This document shows, in pieces, positions 32,917 to 45,200 of a stretch of DNA of 64,000 nucleotides. Origin of the DNA: Klebsormidium nitens (Eukaryota > Streptophyta > Klebsormidiophyceae > Klebsormidiales > Klebsormidiaceae); NCBI GenBank assembly GCA_000708835.1, contig DF237342.1, positions 22,537 to 86,536 of the forward strand, in the 5' to 3' direction. The stretch's first letter is position 1. Each line of letters begins with the position of its first letter. A program made the translations under genes and the position numbers. The notes under the pieces are model-generated. The model did no database searches and had not been told where the DNA came from. It saw only the letters and a list, made by a program, of their open reading frames with translations.

Positions 32917-35900
32917 ATGTTTCCCTGTTGCAGCGGCATGCGCTGCGACACGGCCGGCGACCGCGCGTCCCCCGAGCAGGCGGAGCGCTCCCTCTTCCTG
33001 GGCGCGCTGGTCGCCCACATGGACACCCTGCGCGCGCGCATGGGGGGCGACTGGGCCGCCTTCGCCGACGAGCTGCACCACCGCATACTCCCCGCGGTTC
33101 ACGGAACGGGTGACGTCATCATCGACGTCACCTCCCTGCAGAAGATGGCGGACGGCGTCAGGGAGCAGTGCATGGCGTGGCCCGGCCCGGTGCGCGCATG
33201 GTTTGACGCGCTCGCGCCAAAATTGCGCGCGGCCGCGGCCGGCATCGCGCTCCCGAGGGGGTGGCGGGAGAAGCAGGACTTGCTCAACCACTTTCAGCAG
33301 ATAGAGAGGAGGCTAGGGAGGGGAGAGGACTTGCAACGAGAGCTCAAGATTGCAAAAGCTTCGGGTAAGGAGCAAACGAACGAGTGCAGCCGATTTGACG
33401 CTGAGAGAGGCTTATTTGGTTTGCGGCCAGGATTTACTTTGCCTTGGAGGCAAAAGAGCGCACTTCTTGCGGTTCTTGTTGTCTAGAATACTTGTAGGCA
33501 TCTTACTTTCAAACACCATCTGTTCACGCTCGGAGAAAGCCTTCTCTCATTGCAAGGTTGTCAAAGAAACGAGTCGGTCGCTTCTTTCCTCTTTCGAGTC
33601 TTCCAATCTGCTTTCTTCCGTTCAACTGGTTCGTTTACAGTTGTCCCGTTCTACATTCCCGGTCAAACAGATTGAGATTGTTTACGTCTTGCTTTCTAAA
33701 TCCCGTTCGCTTTCTGCTCTAAGTGTCCCGTTTTGTTTCTTCTCAGGGGGCTGCTTCCCTGGCCAGGTTAACGACACTCATCTTTGGTCAGTTTAATGAC
33801 CTCCAACTCTGCACGCAGTCATTTGGGCCTTTTCTTATCACCTTCACTGCTTCCCTTCATTTTTCTGTGTTTCTCTTGTCTTCAATCCCGTTGAATCTTC
33901 CCGTCGCATCCCGCGTCTTTCGTTCCGGCCCTTCTATTTTCACAGTTCCGTTCACCCTGTTCCGTTCCCATGCTTCCGTTCCATTTCTCCTTAGGGGAGT
34001 CCTCCCCCGGCTTCATGGAGGTCGCCCTCTTCTTCTGCACGCTCCGCGCGCCATCCGGCCGCCGCACGCCCGCCGATTTCTTTGGCACCGCGCGCGCGCT
34101 CGCGCCCTCCGAGGGCATCGTCCGGGTGTCCCTCCCCGACTTCGACGGTGTCGCATCGAAGTGCCGAGAGCTGCCCTTCGGCTGGACATATAGTCGAAAG
34201 CGGGCGACCGGGAACACTAGCAAGAGCCTGGAGATCAGCGCGTGCATCGTGCTCGACATCGAGCATTTCATGCGCCACGTGGCGGCCGGCGCCGCGCCGG
34301 GCGGCCGCGAGGCGACGGTGTTCGTGCACGGGTTTAATAGCTCCTTCGCGTGGGCCGCGCTGAAGATGGCGCTCTACGCGTACAAGATGCGCGAGCACGC
34401 GATCGTCCTCTTCAGCTGGCCGTCTTTCGAGGTAAATTCGTTGGTTATTTCGAAGGCGTGCGTTTGTATCCGTTCGCATTTCTTTTGTGAGCGCGTTTTT
34501 GTGGATGCTGATCATGGTCAGAGGTCGAAGACTTGACTGGCTTCTATGCGTACTTTGAAGAGTAATTTTTCCGTGGGCATTGTTGTTGTAGGCATTTACT
34601 GCCGTTTTATCTGATGTGCATATCGAGTCGTTTGGAATAAGGGGATCCATCTGGTGAAAGTTAAGAGCTGAAGTCCCTCCGTTTTCTGCTGGACTTCTCC
34701 TGCGATTGTTCAGAAACCTGGGGCGTGCTTTTGGTCTGCGGATGCGGACGGCCCGACGTCAACATCTTATGCTATTCAACACAATCCTGCTTTCAACCCA
34801 GTTGCTCGCTTTCGGTTCCCTACTAAATCTGATGGCTGCGGCGCCACCAGACTTAAAGAGGCACGATCCAACTTTGTGTAGCCTCATACCCAAAACCCTA
34901 AAACCCTAAATCCCGGAAACTCCCGCTCCCGCAGTCCGTCGAAGAGTACGGCGGCGACGAGGCGCACGCGATGTGGGCGGTCCCCCATTTCGTTGCCTTC
35001 ATGAAGCGCCTGCTGACGTCATACCGCCTGGAGAGGGTGCACGTGCTCGCGCACAGCATGGGCTCGCGCGTCGCGCTGTACGGCCTCGCGCGCCTTATCG
35101 GGTGGCAGGCGCCGAGGGGCGCGGCGCGCGCGCGGTTGGGGCAGCTGGTGCTGGCCGCCCCGGACTTCGACACCGGGGAGTTCTTCGACCTGCAGGCGGA
35201 GCTGAGCCAAGTGGTGAGAGAACTTGTGCAGAATTTACGCGCGCTTTATGAACTTCTTTCTGATAACCCGTGCTTTGACACCGAAGATTTCTTCGACCTG
35301 CAGGCGGAGCTGAGCGAAGCGGTGAGGAAACTTCTGCAGGATTTACGCGCGCTTTTTGAACCATTCTTTAGTAACCGGTCCTTTGACACCGGGGAGTTCT
35401 TCGCCGAGCTGAGCCAAGTGGTGAGGAACTGCTGCAAATATCACGCTTGGCAAATCGATTTTGTGATTCGTACCACGAAGGTCTGTGCGGATGGTAAAAT
35501 CTAATTTCGAGAGGTAATCGATGGCCCAAACAGTGGCTGGCGCTTTTGATGAGCGCCATTGCAGCTTCTTTGGATCTGGCGAAACCTCCCCATCTTTCGA
35601 AAGGGATTGAGGGGTCCTTGTGACATCCGTCAGAATCATAATTTTTTGTGACCGAAGCGCTGACAGAGCCTTATCTGAGCAAGTAAGGTTCCTGTAGTCT
35701 TACCTTCTGAACGGTCCAATAGTACGTGACCCATTGCTATGCCCACTTGCCATTCTGAGAAAGCTAAGAAAGCGCGATTTTTAAAGTTTATTGATCTACG
35801 CAGACTGGGAAAAGATCCCATGTGTCTCGACCGCGGGAACCGTATTGCGCAGCGTTCAGGACCCTTCATGCTTACCAGTTCTGACGTGATTGCTACGTCC

Positions 35901-36317
35901 CACATTTTTCGACAGGTTGAGCGCGTCACCGTTTACTGCTCCGCCAACGACCAGGCCCTCCACGTGTCCGCGAGCGTGCACGGGGGCCTCCCACGCCTGG
36001 GCCACTTCAGCGCGCGCGCGCTGCTCTCCGCGAGCCGCCACGTGCCCCTCGCTGACAACTTTGACGTCATCGACGCCACGGGTTTCGACAAGAGCGTGAT
36101 CGGCCATACGTACGTCTTCACGCACACCGGCGTGGTGGAGAACGTGTGCGCGGTTTTGCGCGGCGCGGCCGCGGCGTCGCGGCGCGCGACGCTGCGCCTG
36201 GAGCGCTTCGAGGACGCGTTCCGTTGCTGGCGCTTCACCGGGTTGGCGGAACGGCCGGAGAAGGCGGAACAGGAGAACGTGGAGTCGGAACTATGTGAAG
36301 AGCATAAGACGTCGTAG
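32917..36317 (+). CDS. DUF900-type alpha/beta hydrolase, copy A
   Basis: Four exons: 32917-33364, 33995-34431, 34935-35213 and 35916-36317, phases matching, giving 521 residues. The second and third exons carry the family hallmarks VFVHGFNSS, VLFSWPS and the nucleophile elbow LAHSMGSRV (S336). An acidic residue in CSANDQAL and a histidine in TYVFTHTG are candidates for the rest of the triad. Family members are putative serine hydrolases or esterases; the substrate is unknown. An N-terminal module of about 150 residues (exon 1) is mostly helical and unrecognised. The start is uncertain: an acceptor-like tgcag lies four codons in, so the first residues could come from another exon. Downstream of exon 3 two extra donor copies lie in frame. 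Copy B is its inverted partner. Confidence 0.85.
34890..34934 (+). repeat. Telomere-like cctaaa repeats at the end of hydrolase A intron 2
   Basis: cccaaaaccctaaaacccta precedes the acceptor of exon 3. The matching intron of copy B ends similarly (39850-39890, minus strand: aaccctaaaaccct), although the rest of the two introns has diverged. Confidence 0.6.
35214..35430 (+). repeat. Two in-frame donor-side echoes of hydrolase A exon 3
   Basis: The end of exon 3 (ttcttcgacctgcaggcgga to the donor gtgaga) repeats twice. GT sites fall at 35214 (exon), 35322 and 35421, spacings 108 and 99 bp. Both spacings are multiples of three and the whole stretch is open. Using the second or third donor would therefore add 36 or 69 residues without a frameshift. 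Copy B lacks these repeats. Confidence 0.85.
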
Positions 36318-38561
36318 GAAGCCGCGAGAAAATTACTACTACTTTGTAATACCCTAAGAGACGGCGAAGTACAGATGTTTGTGTAGAAAGTTTGCGGTCT
36401 GATGGATTTGTCAGCAATATCGGTTCTGGAAGCAAGCCTGATGTTCGAAAACGGAAAACATCTCCAGTGATTACCGGCTTGATTCCCGCGTGTCCTTGCA
36501 AACAGTACATAAGTCCAAAGGACTAGAGTGACGCGTGCCAAGTTGCAAGTTGTATATGAACAGACCAACGCAACAGTAGCTGTTCGAAAGACTCCATCAA
36601 CGTCCTTTGCATACGAACCCTTTTGCTTTCTCTTCCTTCTCCCGTCTCTCAAATTTGATAAATTATCGCAAGCCTGCATTTTAAACCAGCAGAAGCTTCA
36701 GGGTTCAGAAGCTTCAGGGTTCAGGGTCAGGGTCAGGGTCAGGGTTACAGGCAACATGTCTCCGGATGTCTTCATAGTTTATAGTCTCATCATCTGAGTA
36801 GAGTAGTAAGATGGAAGTATACATTCATGTACGGACATGACATCGGAAAAGACGAGGTCATGAAAGAGCTTTGATTGGTTTTGAAGCCCGTCTTGGTGTT
36901 TCCCGCAAACGCGGGGGTTTGATGCACATGGACGGCTGCAAAACATTCAAATTCTCTCGAATCAATTCTAGCTAGGGTTCAGATTGAGTAAAGATTTCCG
37001 AGAGCGGTCCGGGTGGCTTAGAAGTCCATGCAGTCTTCCAATAGCCTTTGGAATCGACAGTGCTATATGTTCGGGTATGTCGCAACGAACGTAAGCATTG
37101 CGTTCTTAAATGCCTCTCGGTGCAAACGTCGTGAAACGATCAAACAAAAGACTGCTTGGATTCGGAATTAAAGCTTACAATTTAGCATAGCGTTGTAGAA
37201 GAAGCTTGCGGACCCGCCCCTATCTTTCTGACATTTCAAGATTCGATCGAAGCGATAAGGTGTAATCTTGCCCGTCAAATTCATCATCGACGGTCCGCGC
37301 AGCCCTCAGGCAAATTGAGGCAATTTGCAGTGTCAATCGACCCAGACCGTACGGAACTTGGAAATCGAACCGCCGCGCACGTCGGTACTTATATTTTGAC
37401 ACGCGGCGCGCGGTGAAGTCAGCCAGCGCGACCGCAACCGGCGCAACGTACGGAACTAAAGTACGGAATATTATCTGACAGTTAACCTCTACAGTACATG
37501 CAACTTATTTTGGCCGTTGCGCGTACCGGGTATTGAAAGTCACGCGAACGTGTAGAGGATCCGGATCATTTGAAACCTAGCTTGCAACTCGGTCTGCGAC
37601 TGCAGCTAATGCACTTCGGCCGGTCAAAAGAGCACGGTAGACTTTGAACCGGTACCCCGACCTGCCCCACTACTAGTCTCACGTACTGATCGGTAGTAGT
37701 GCCGGTAGAACTATACATCCTCAGTGCGCAGCTTGGGCAACCGCCGCCCTCCCGAGGCTCCAACACCATGTTTCGGGCCTAGACACTTGGCAGCTTCTGA
37801 CTGGCCTTATCGCTTCGAGCGAATCTTGGCCAAAGTCCCGAGCACTTTTCCATCAAGCAACCGGGCATAGTTACGGGCGGACCTGTCACCTTCTTCTACA
37901 ACGCTATGTACATTGTAGATGTATGGATCATGAAAAGCTTTTAACCGAGGAGATCGGGCTGGTTACTGTGCATGACAAAGAGCGCATGGAGCGGTATTAG
38001 CCGCTGATGATCAATGACAAACTTAATGAGTGAGCACTGAGTACTTATCAGCACAGTGGGCGATCATTATATAGAGGCGCATTGAGGGCGCATGGTTCAT
38101 CATTCAGATTAAGCGGACAAGCAGATCCGCATTCTCCTTCCAGAAGCGTCCCTCATATCCAATTAAGGCTGTGAATCGTCCTCTTGAATATTGGCCCGGT
38201 GAGCTTTTACCGTGCACGGACTCAGAGATGCGTTGACTCGATTTATGTTGTATAACAAATCTTTATCAAACCAAACTATACGCCACTAAAAAGTATACTA
38301 CAATAGTTCGACTGCATTGATCCTTTCTTTAAGTTCCGTTGTCAACGGTCGGCCAGTGTTTTACTCGTCTATATATTCAATCTCACACTTCATATACGTG
38401 ACATTCTCCATAAACATGTATAGCACCAGGAGCTGTAATTTCTACAGGAGTGTTCGCAACACTAAAAATGATCGTTCCAAGCTTTTGACTTCGATATTCT
38501 CTCAACTTGACCGCAGAAGAATATGTCTCAGTTTCTAGTACAAGCATACATCATCGGTTTT
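36318..38561. other. Spacer of the inverted hydrolase pair
   Basis: The two hydrolase genes converge on this 2.2-kb spacer. It holds a short gggtca repeat near 36697-36748. No gene is seen, and by eye the two halves of the spacer are not inverted copies of each other. Confidence 0.5.
36697..36748 (+). repeat. Short (gggtca)n / gcttcagggttcag repeat
   Basis: Two copies of gaagcttcagggttcag are followed by three to four units of ggtcag. The sequence resembles a variant telomeric repeat. It lies near the stop codon of hydrolase A. Confidence 0.8.
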
Positions 38562-41500
38562 CTATGTCGCATTCTCCTCACACAACTCCGACTCCACGTT
38601 CTCCTGTTCCGCCTTTGCCGGCCGTTCCGCCCCCCCGACGAAGCGCCAGTAACGGAACGCGTCCTCGAAGCGCTCCGGGCGGAGCGCCGCGCGCCGCGAC
38701 GCTGCGGCCGCGCCGCGCAAAACCGCGCACACGTCCTCCACCACGCCGGTGTGCGTGAAGACGTACGTGTGGCCGATCACGCTCTTGTCGAAACCCGTGG
38801 CGTCGATGACGTCAACGTTGTCAGCGAGGGGCACGTGGCGGCTCGCGGAGTGCAGCCCGCGCGTGCTGAAGTTGCCGAGCCGGGGGAGGCCCCCGTGCAC
38901 GCGCGCGGACAGGTGGAGGGCCTGGTCGTTGGCGGAGCAGTACACGGTGATGCGCTCGACCTGATAAGATGAAGAAACGTGTCAACGATGGAGCGGAATG
39001 TAAGAAAGGACGTTATGACCCCCCGCGGTCTATGCACCGCTTGAGTCGCGTTAGTCTGCGTCCGGATGATCAGCACCCAACTTATCAGACAGAGACGGGT
39101 TATCTAGGAAGCCTGTGTTACAGCACAACAAGTAAAGCCGGACGTAAAGCGGGACACGAGCGTCGGACGATTGAAGGTACAGGTTGATGACCGTGCTTCT
39201 GCTTTAACAATAGGAATCTCGACCTAGAAGGTCGAGGGATGTTGCAATGAGATTAACGTAGTAGTGGATCGCTCAAAGGCGGATCGTTGATTTCCCCTTT
39301 TCCAATTAGTCCACTTCTTTTAGCGCTCCGGTCAAGTCCATTGATTCATACTCTCACGGATGCCTCAAAGATACCGATCCATGAAGCACTGGGAGTTCAA
39401 CCCAGACAAGAGATGGAGAAGCTCCTGGACTGATCGAAAGCGCATGGCGTCAACGAAAACCGTGTACCTATTACCCTCTCGACCCTAATTTTATTATTTG
39501 CACAAACGCTCGAGGTACGTTACATCAAAGGGCAAAATCAGACGGCAGATTCTCTGCAGCACATTCTCTCACCACTTGGCTCAGCTCCGCCTGCAGGTCG
39601 AAGAATTCCCCGGTGTCGAAGTCCGGCGCGGCCAGCACCAGCTGCCCCAGCCGCGCGGCGCCTTTCGGCGCCTTCCACCCGATCAGGCGCGCGAGGCCGT
39701 ACAGCGCAACACGCGAGCCCATGCTGCGCGCGAGCACGTGCACCTTCTCCAGCCGGTATGACGTCAGCAGGCGCTTCATAAAGGCAACGAAGTGGGAAAC
39801 CGCCCACATCGCGTGCGCCTCGTCGCCGCCGTACTGATCCACCGACTGCGGGAGCAGGGTTATCATAATTGAGGGTTTTAGGGTTATGGAAATGAAGGAC
39901 GCTAGAGCTGGGTCGTAGGATTTTCAATATCAGTGATGCGGTGCCTAGCTGATTGCAACCTTTACCAAGACTCCAAAAGCAAGCGAATGATGTATGTATG
40001 TATCGACTAGAGAGCTTGGACGCCCGGATTGTGATGATGGGGCGAGGGTTTGGAGGGTTTCAAAAGTTCTGGGGTGATCCTCGACGATATACTGGAATCC
40101 TCGCCTTTGTCGGCGTTCTCGAACAACCCGTCGAAAACATCATTTTGGGGCGAGGTCAAGGGTTCGAGCTATTGTTTCTAAACATGCCGTAGCTCGGGGG
40201 CGCCTCAATTGCCATGTTCTTCTAAAAGGCGAGACTAAATTGAGTGCGGGTTGTGCATGCGTTCTAGATGTCAACGGTCGGTCTAGTTACTCCGTCCATT
40301 CTCCACATAGTTTGGTCCCTGCCTCTTAGAAGCAGACCAGTAGAAAACAGAGGACTTCAGCCTTTGTGATGTTCTGCAAATGCTCGAAACTACATCAGGC
40401 AAAAGGTGAGCGCTTAAGTCATTTACCTCGTAGAGCAATCAGCATCCGCTCAAGCGAGCCCCCAAACGAGCTTTTCCGAAGCATACAAAGGCACCTCTTC
40501 AAACAATGCAGCGACTCTTCACCTGAAAAGACGGCCAGCTGAAGAGGACGATCGGATTCTCGCGGAGCTTGTACGCATAGAGCGCCATCTTCAGCGCGGA
40601 GTTCGCAAAGGTGCTGTTGAACCCGTGCACGAACACCGTCGTCTCGCGGCTGCCCGGCTCGCGGCCAGCAACCACGTGGTGCACGAAATGCTCGATGTCG
40701 AGCACGATGCACGAGCTGATCTCCAGGCTCTTGCTCGTGTTCCCGGTCGCCCGTTTTCGATGGTGTGTCCAGCCGAAGGGTAGCTCTGGGCCGTTCGATG
40801 CGACGCCGTCGAAGTCGGGGAGGGACACGCGGACGAGGCCCTCCGAGGGCGCGGGCGCGCGCGCGGTGCCGAAGAAGTCGGCGGGCGTGCGGCGGCCGGA
40901 GGGCGCGCGGAGCGTGCAGAAGAAGAGGGCGACCTCCATGAAGCCGGGGGAAGAGTCGCCTGAGGAGAAACGGAACGGAATGATGAGGAGGGCCAGATCT
41001 CGCCTGAGGACTTTGGTTTACGTATCTCAGAACGACTGCTTGATCCTCATCCATATTGGTGTTATGACTTCTCTTGTAAGATACTAGATGCAGGATGTTG
41101 AGATGGATCAGTGAAAATGAAAATGGAAACATGGGAAACGAAAGGCAGACCCAAATAAAGACGAGCGTGGGCCAGAACCAAATCATGATTATGTGACGAC
41201 TATAGTGGCACAATTCGCAATATTCTGGGCCTCAAGCATGCCAAAGACTCATCTTATCAATCATTTCTGGCGAACCAAGAATTCCTGACACTGAATCCTG
41301 TGAAAGTGATACTTTTCGTTTCTGCTTTTTCAACGATTGATCTTGAACGTCAAACGTTGAGAGACCAGACTGAGGCTGGATTAAGACAAACATTCCAGAT
41401 GGAAGAGCATGCGAAGTTCTTAGAGCAACAAGCGGGACATCTCGAAGCACCGCGCGGCCTGTTATTCCGCTTAAGAAAGGAAGGCTATCATCAACTGGGT

Positions 41501-42230
41501 TCCTGCTATTGTGAACTCAAACGTCCTGCTTGCTCCTCAGGGCTGCACTCTGTAACAGGGGAAGGGGATGCTTCAGGCTTACTTCTGAATCTTCTCAGCT
41601 TCCTTTTCCAAGGGAGATTAGCTGGAAACCAATCTGCGATGCGGAACGCCATCGTCGTATTCCCAAACTTTCCAACAAGTCTAACTAATGCAAGTCAGAA
41701 TCGTCTCATCGTGCGCCGCGGCGTTTCTTTGGTTTATCTTTTCCTCTCTCCCTGATGCACAAAGATTCATCCCTGCGTTCCAACGTACCTGGAACGCTCG
41801 CCAGACTGACGTCCCGCTCCACTGCGCCATTTCTCCTCAGCTTCCTCTTTAGTTGCCGAAAGTGGTTCAGCAGGTCCTGCTTCTCTCGCCACCGCTTCGG
41901 AAGCGCCGTGACGGCCGCTGCGGCGGCCACCCGCGCGGCGACCATCTCAAACTCCGCTTGCACCGGCCCGGGCCATGCCAGGCACTGCTCCCTGACATCA
42001 TCCGCCATTTTCTGCAGGGCGGCGACGTCGATGCTGACGTCATCCGTCGCGTGCAGTGCGGGGAGGATCCGGTGGTGCAGCTCGTCCGAAAAGGCGGCCC
42101 AGTCGCTCTCCATCTGCTCGCGGAAATCGTCCATTTGGGTGACCAGTGCGGCCAGGAAGAGCGAGCGCTCGGCCTTCTCGGCGAAGGCCGAGTCGGCGGC
42201 GGTGCCGCAGCGCAAGCAGGATGCGCGCAT
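38562..42230 (-). CDS. DUF900-type alpha/beta hydrolase, copy B
   Basis: Four minus-strand exons: 42230-41789, 40959-40523, 39845-39573 and 38960-38562, giving 516 residues. Every splice point and phase equals copy A. Exon 2 is the same length (437 bp) and exon 3 is two codons shorter. The hallmarks VFVHGFNST, VLFSWPS and LARSMGSRV are kept, with Ala-His before the nucleophile changed to Ala-Arg. That replacement sits beside the catalytic Ser and could alter activity. The N-terminal module is more diverged than the catalytic part. The genes face each other tail to tail. Introns have diverged except for a telomere-like patch before exon 3, so the exons are under selection and copy B is probably a working gene. 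Confidence 0.85.
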
Positions 42231-45200
42231 GGTGCTTCTGAGACTGATCGAACCTCATTCTAGCTGGAGCAACCTGCTAGCTTCCAATTTGCTGAGAGGA
42301 GGCTCCCAGATGGTGCCAATTCGCAAGGTCTTCTGCAATGCTGTCAGTTGCAATGCTGTCTAATGCAATGCAAGGGCACATGAGGGGAGACAATGACAGT
42401 GTCACAAACTTAGCTATTGATCTCTCAACTCCGCAGGATGTATCCAAAGAACAAGAGGATGCACCATCATGCGTCCCCTATGCAGAAAGTGAATAACGGC
42501 CAAGCTTCAGGCTACGACTGGGTCAAAATTGTTCCAAACGCCCTATCAAGATATAAGCCATTGAGAGCAGAGTAGGCAGGTCATAGCTGCTCAGCCCGCC
42601 GCCCAAGGGCGCACAACCACGCCCGGGCAGAGAGTACTGCTTCGGAAATAGCGTGGCATACTTATAAATTCACCATAGAGTTAGTATCTGACCTAGTGCT
42701 GTGCTCATAAGTGCTTGCTCTTTTTGACAAGTCTGACAACGAATTCGCACTGACGAATTTCTTAGATAAACGAGTACGAAGCAATCCGCCTCCGGCGGAT
42801 TTTGCAGCTCGCCTCAATTCAGAAAGCATCAAATTTCTTTGAAAGGCAACGCTGAGGGTGGGTGGGAGGGCGGGCCGGCGCTCATTCACAAAGGTATCTG
42901 GGTGCGGCGGCGATCCCCATGCATTGCTTGGTACATATATGCATCCAATGTCAGAATAGATATCCGGTAATTCATTCGGCAAGCTGCCGTATACCGTATA
43001 CCTATCTATCTTGTTAATATATATATAGCAGTCATTTTTGACTCTGCGGACGGGGGGGTGGGGGGCCAGCCGGTACAAATTGTATGGACTTGTTCCGATG
43101 GGTTGCCCGGTTCATTTCGCAAGGCAGACTTACCCAGTTGTAGCTAGACCCGGGTGACAAGCAGAGGGTGGGGGGGGGCGCTGGCCGGTAATACCGTACG
43201 GCAAATTACAAAAGCTTGTGTGCGCGGCAATCTCGGCGAAAACCGGCCTGTATAGCTGGGTTTGTCTACGTCTCACACATTTTGACCGTGTGATGTGACC
43301 TAAGGGAAAATCTTTTTTTGTCTGCCGCCTTAACTGAAAAAAATAAAAACAGGTAGATGAATGTAACTGTACGCCGTCGTCGCAGAAACGAGACATGTTG
43401 TCTTACCAATTTCACTGTGAGTTTTCCTCCATTATACGGCATAATCTTATTGGCCTCAGATATTTTTAAAAACGGTAGTACGACATGAGACTCAACTGTT
43501 GTGCCATTAAGCCCGGGCGTCATACTGCGAAATAATTTGCCAGAGAGACCCCACATCCGAATGAACCCTATACCTCGCCCCATATAAATATGGGCGAGCT
43601 AAAAATTGAGCGGCACAAAGTTCAACAAAATTCGGGCAACAGATTGCCATCTACTAATCAGAGAGCACAATTTAATAAGAAGCTTGTCGAGGGCTTCTTA
43701 TGCATAAGAGTTTGACCCCAACCCGGTCGTGCCCGGGAGAAATAAGGGGTAGCCCCGGGAGGTCTGCATAGGGATCTAGGACTGTCGGTGAAGGTGGCCG
43801 GTTCCCTTATGCAGTTACCGAAGCGGTTCTCGGTACGGTATTGTTTAGATGTCCCAGCGCAAGGCAGCGCAATTCAGCCTTCTTAATTTCACAGGGGCTT
43901 GCTAGCCAAAAGAGAAGCCTCAAGATAACCGTCGGCCTGACTGGATTTGGTCAATGGATGTCAAAGGGGTGCGCCATTGTCATTGGCTCGGTTCACGTGC
44001 CCCGGTCCAAGATCGTCGATCGGAACACGCGTACAGCTGCATGTCGGTGCTTGGCGAGAAGCGATCCCGTCGCGCGCCCTCGAGAACCCTTTCCAACCGA
44101 TTCTCTGCCGAACACTGAACAGCGCCCAGCATGCAGGGCAATCCCTCTGAGTCTCAGTCTGCATGCCTTGGCAAGCCGGACATGAAAATTGGCGGCCAGA
44201 TCTAGCTTAGAGCGTAATTTCAGCGCTCGTCCGAGCGCGCGCGCAGCCTGAGGTATATATACTGCAGATCGGACGCGCGCGCCGGCCGGGGCATTTCCAT
44301 TGCCTTCGGGCAGTGACTGTGCTTGGCCACGCTTGTTGTGTTGGCTTGCATTCGGGACAATGTCCATTCATCAATCACGCTTTCTATCATATTGTATATT
44401 ATTTTGCACCAGTGTGCACAATCTGCAATCATCACAACATATTTTCATTATCCTGTTGGACCTCGTGGCTCGAATTCTGCAAGGATCGACTATAGTGCCA
44501 AGGGCCGTACCAATGCAATAAGACGTCGTACATGTTTCCTGCCTAGCTCCATACTTGTGCATAAAGAGTGACGACGGTTAACGTAAGGTTCGTGAGCTCA
44601 ATACTCAGGCAACTTTGAGTTGAATCGAATCCAGGATCGCATTGTTATCGTTGAGATCGAAACTGCTGTCCAGTTTCTGCCCTGAAGAACAAGTAGATCT
44701 GCAATCCGCCTTGATGGGATATCATGGTCGTGAATCAACGTACACGCGTGCATGATGTCAAGATCATCCCTCATGGACGATCTGCCCGGAGTGCCCGAGT
44801 ATGTTGACACAGCACGCATTACAGGCTTCACTAAATGAAGATATCAAGAAAGACTACCATCAATGGCAATTGAGCGTTTACTGCTTCTGGTATCTGAATC
44901 TGAGTGATGGGTCAAGGGGACAAACGTCTCGGCTGAAATGACTTTCGCGATCAGATGCATGAGAGCACCATCCACAATGACCCAAAAGCAACCGGTGGGT
45001 CAGGATGGTCCAAATTTTACGAGCAACCCTTTTCAAGTGCGCGACGAAACCAACTACTGATCCTACACGTTTACACGGATTCGAAGCTTGCAGGCAACAC
45101 CGCAAATCCAATCAATTCATGACAGTCTACTCGAGCCCAAACACTGTACAGTCGAACTAACAGTGTCTTTGATGTTATCTGTAGCACCAAACGCCGTCGT

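Noticed and set aside
43841-44185. 114-codon frame in the gene-poor stretch
   Set aside because: It has no domain, no splice context and no matching GC pattern; frames of this length are expected by chance here.
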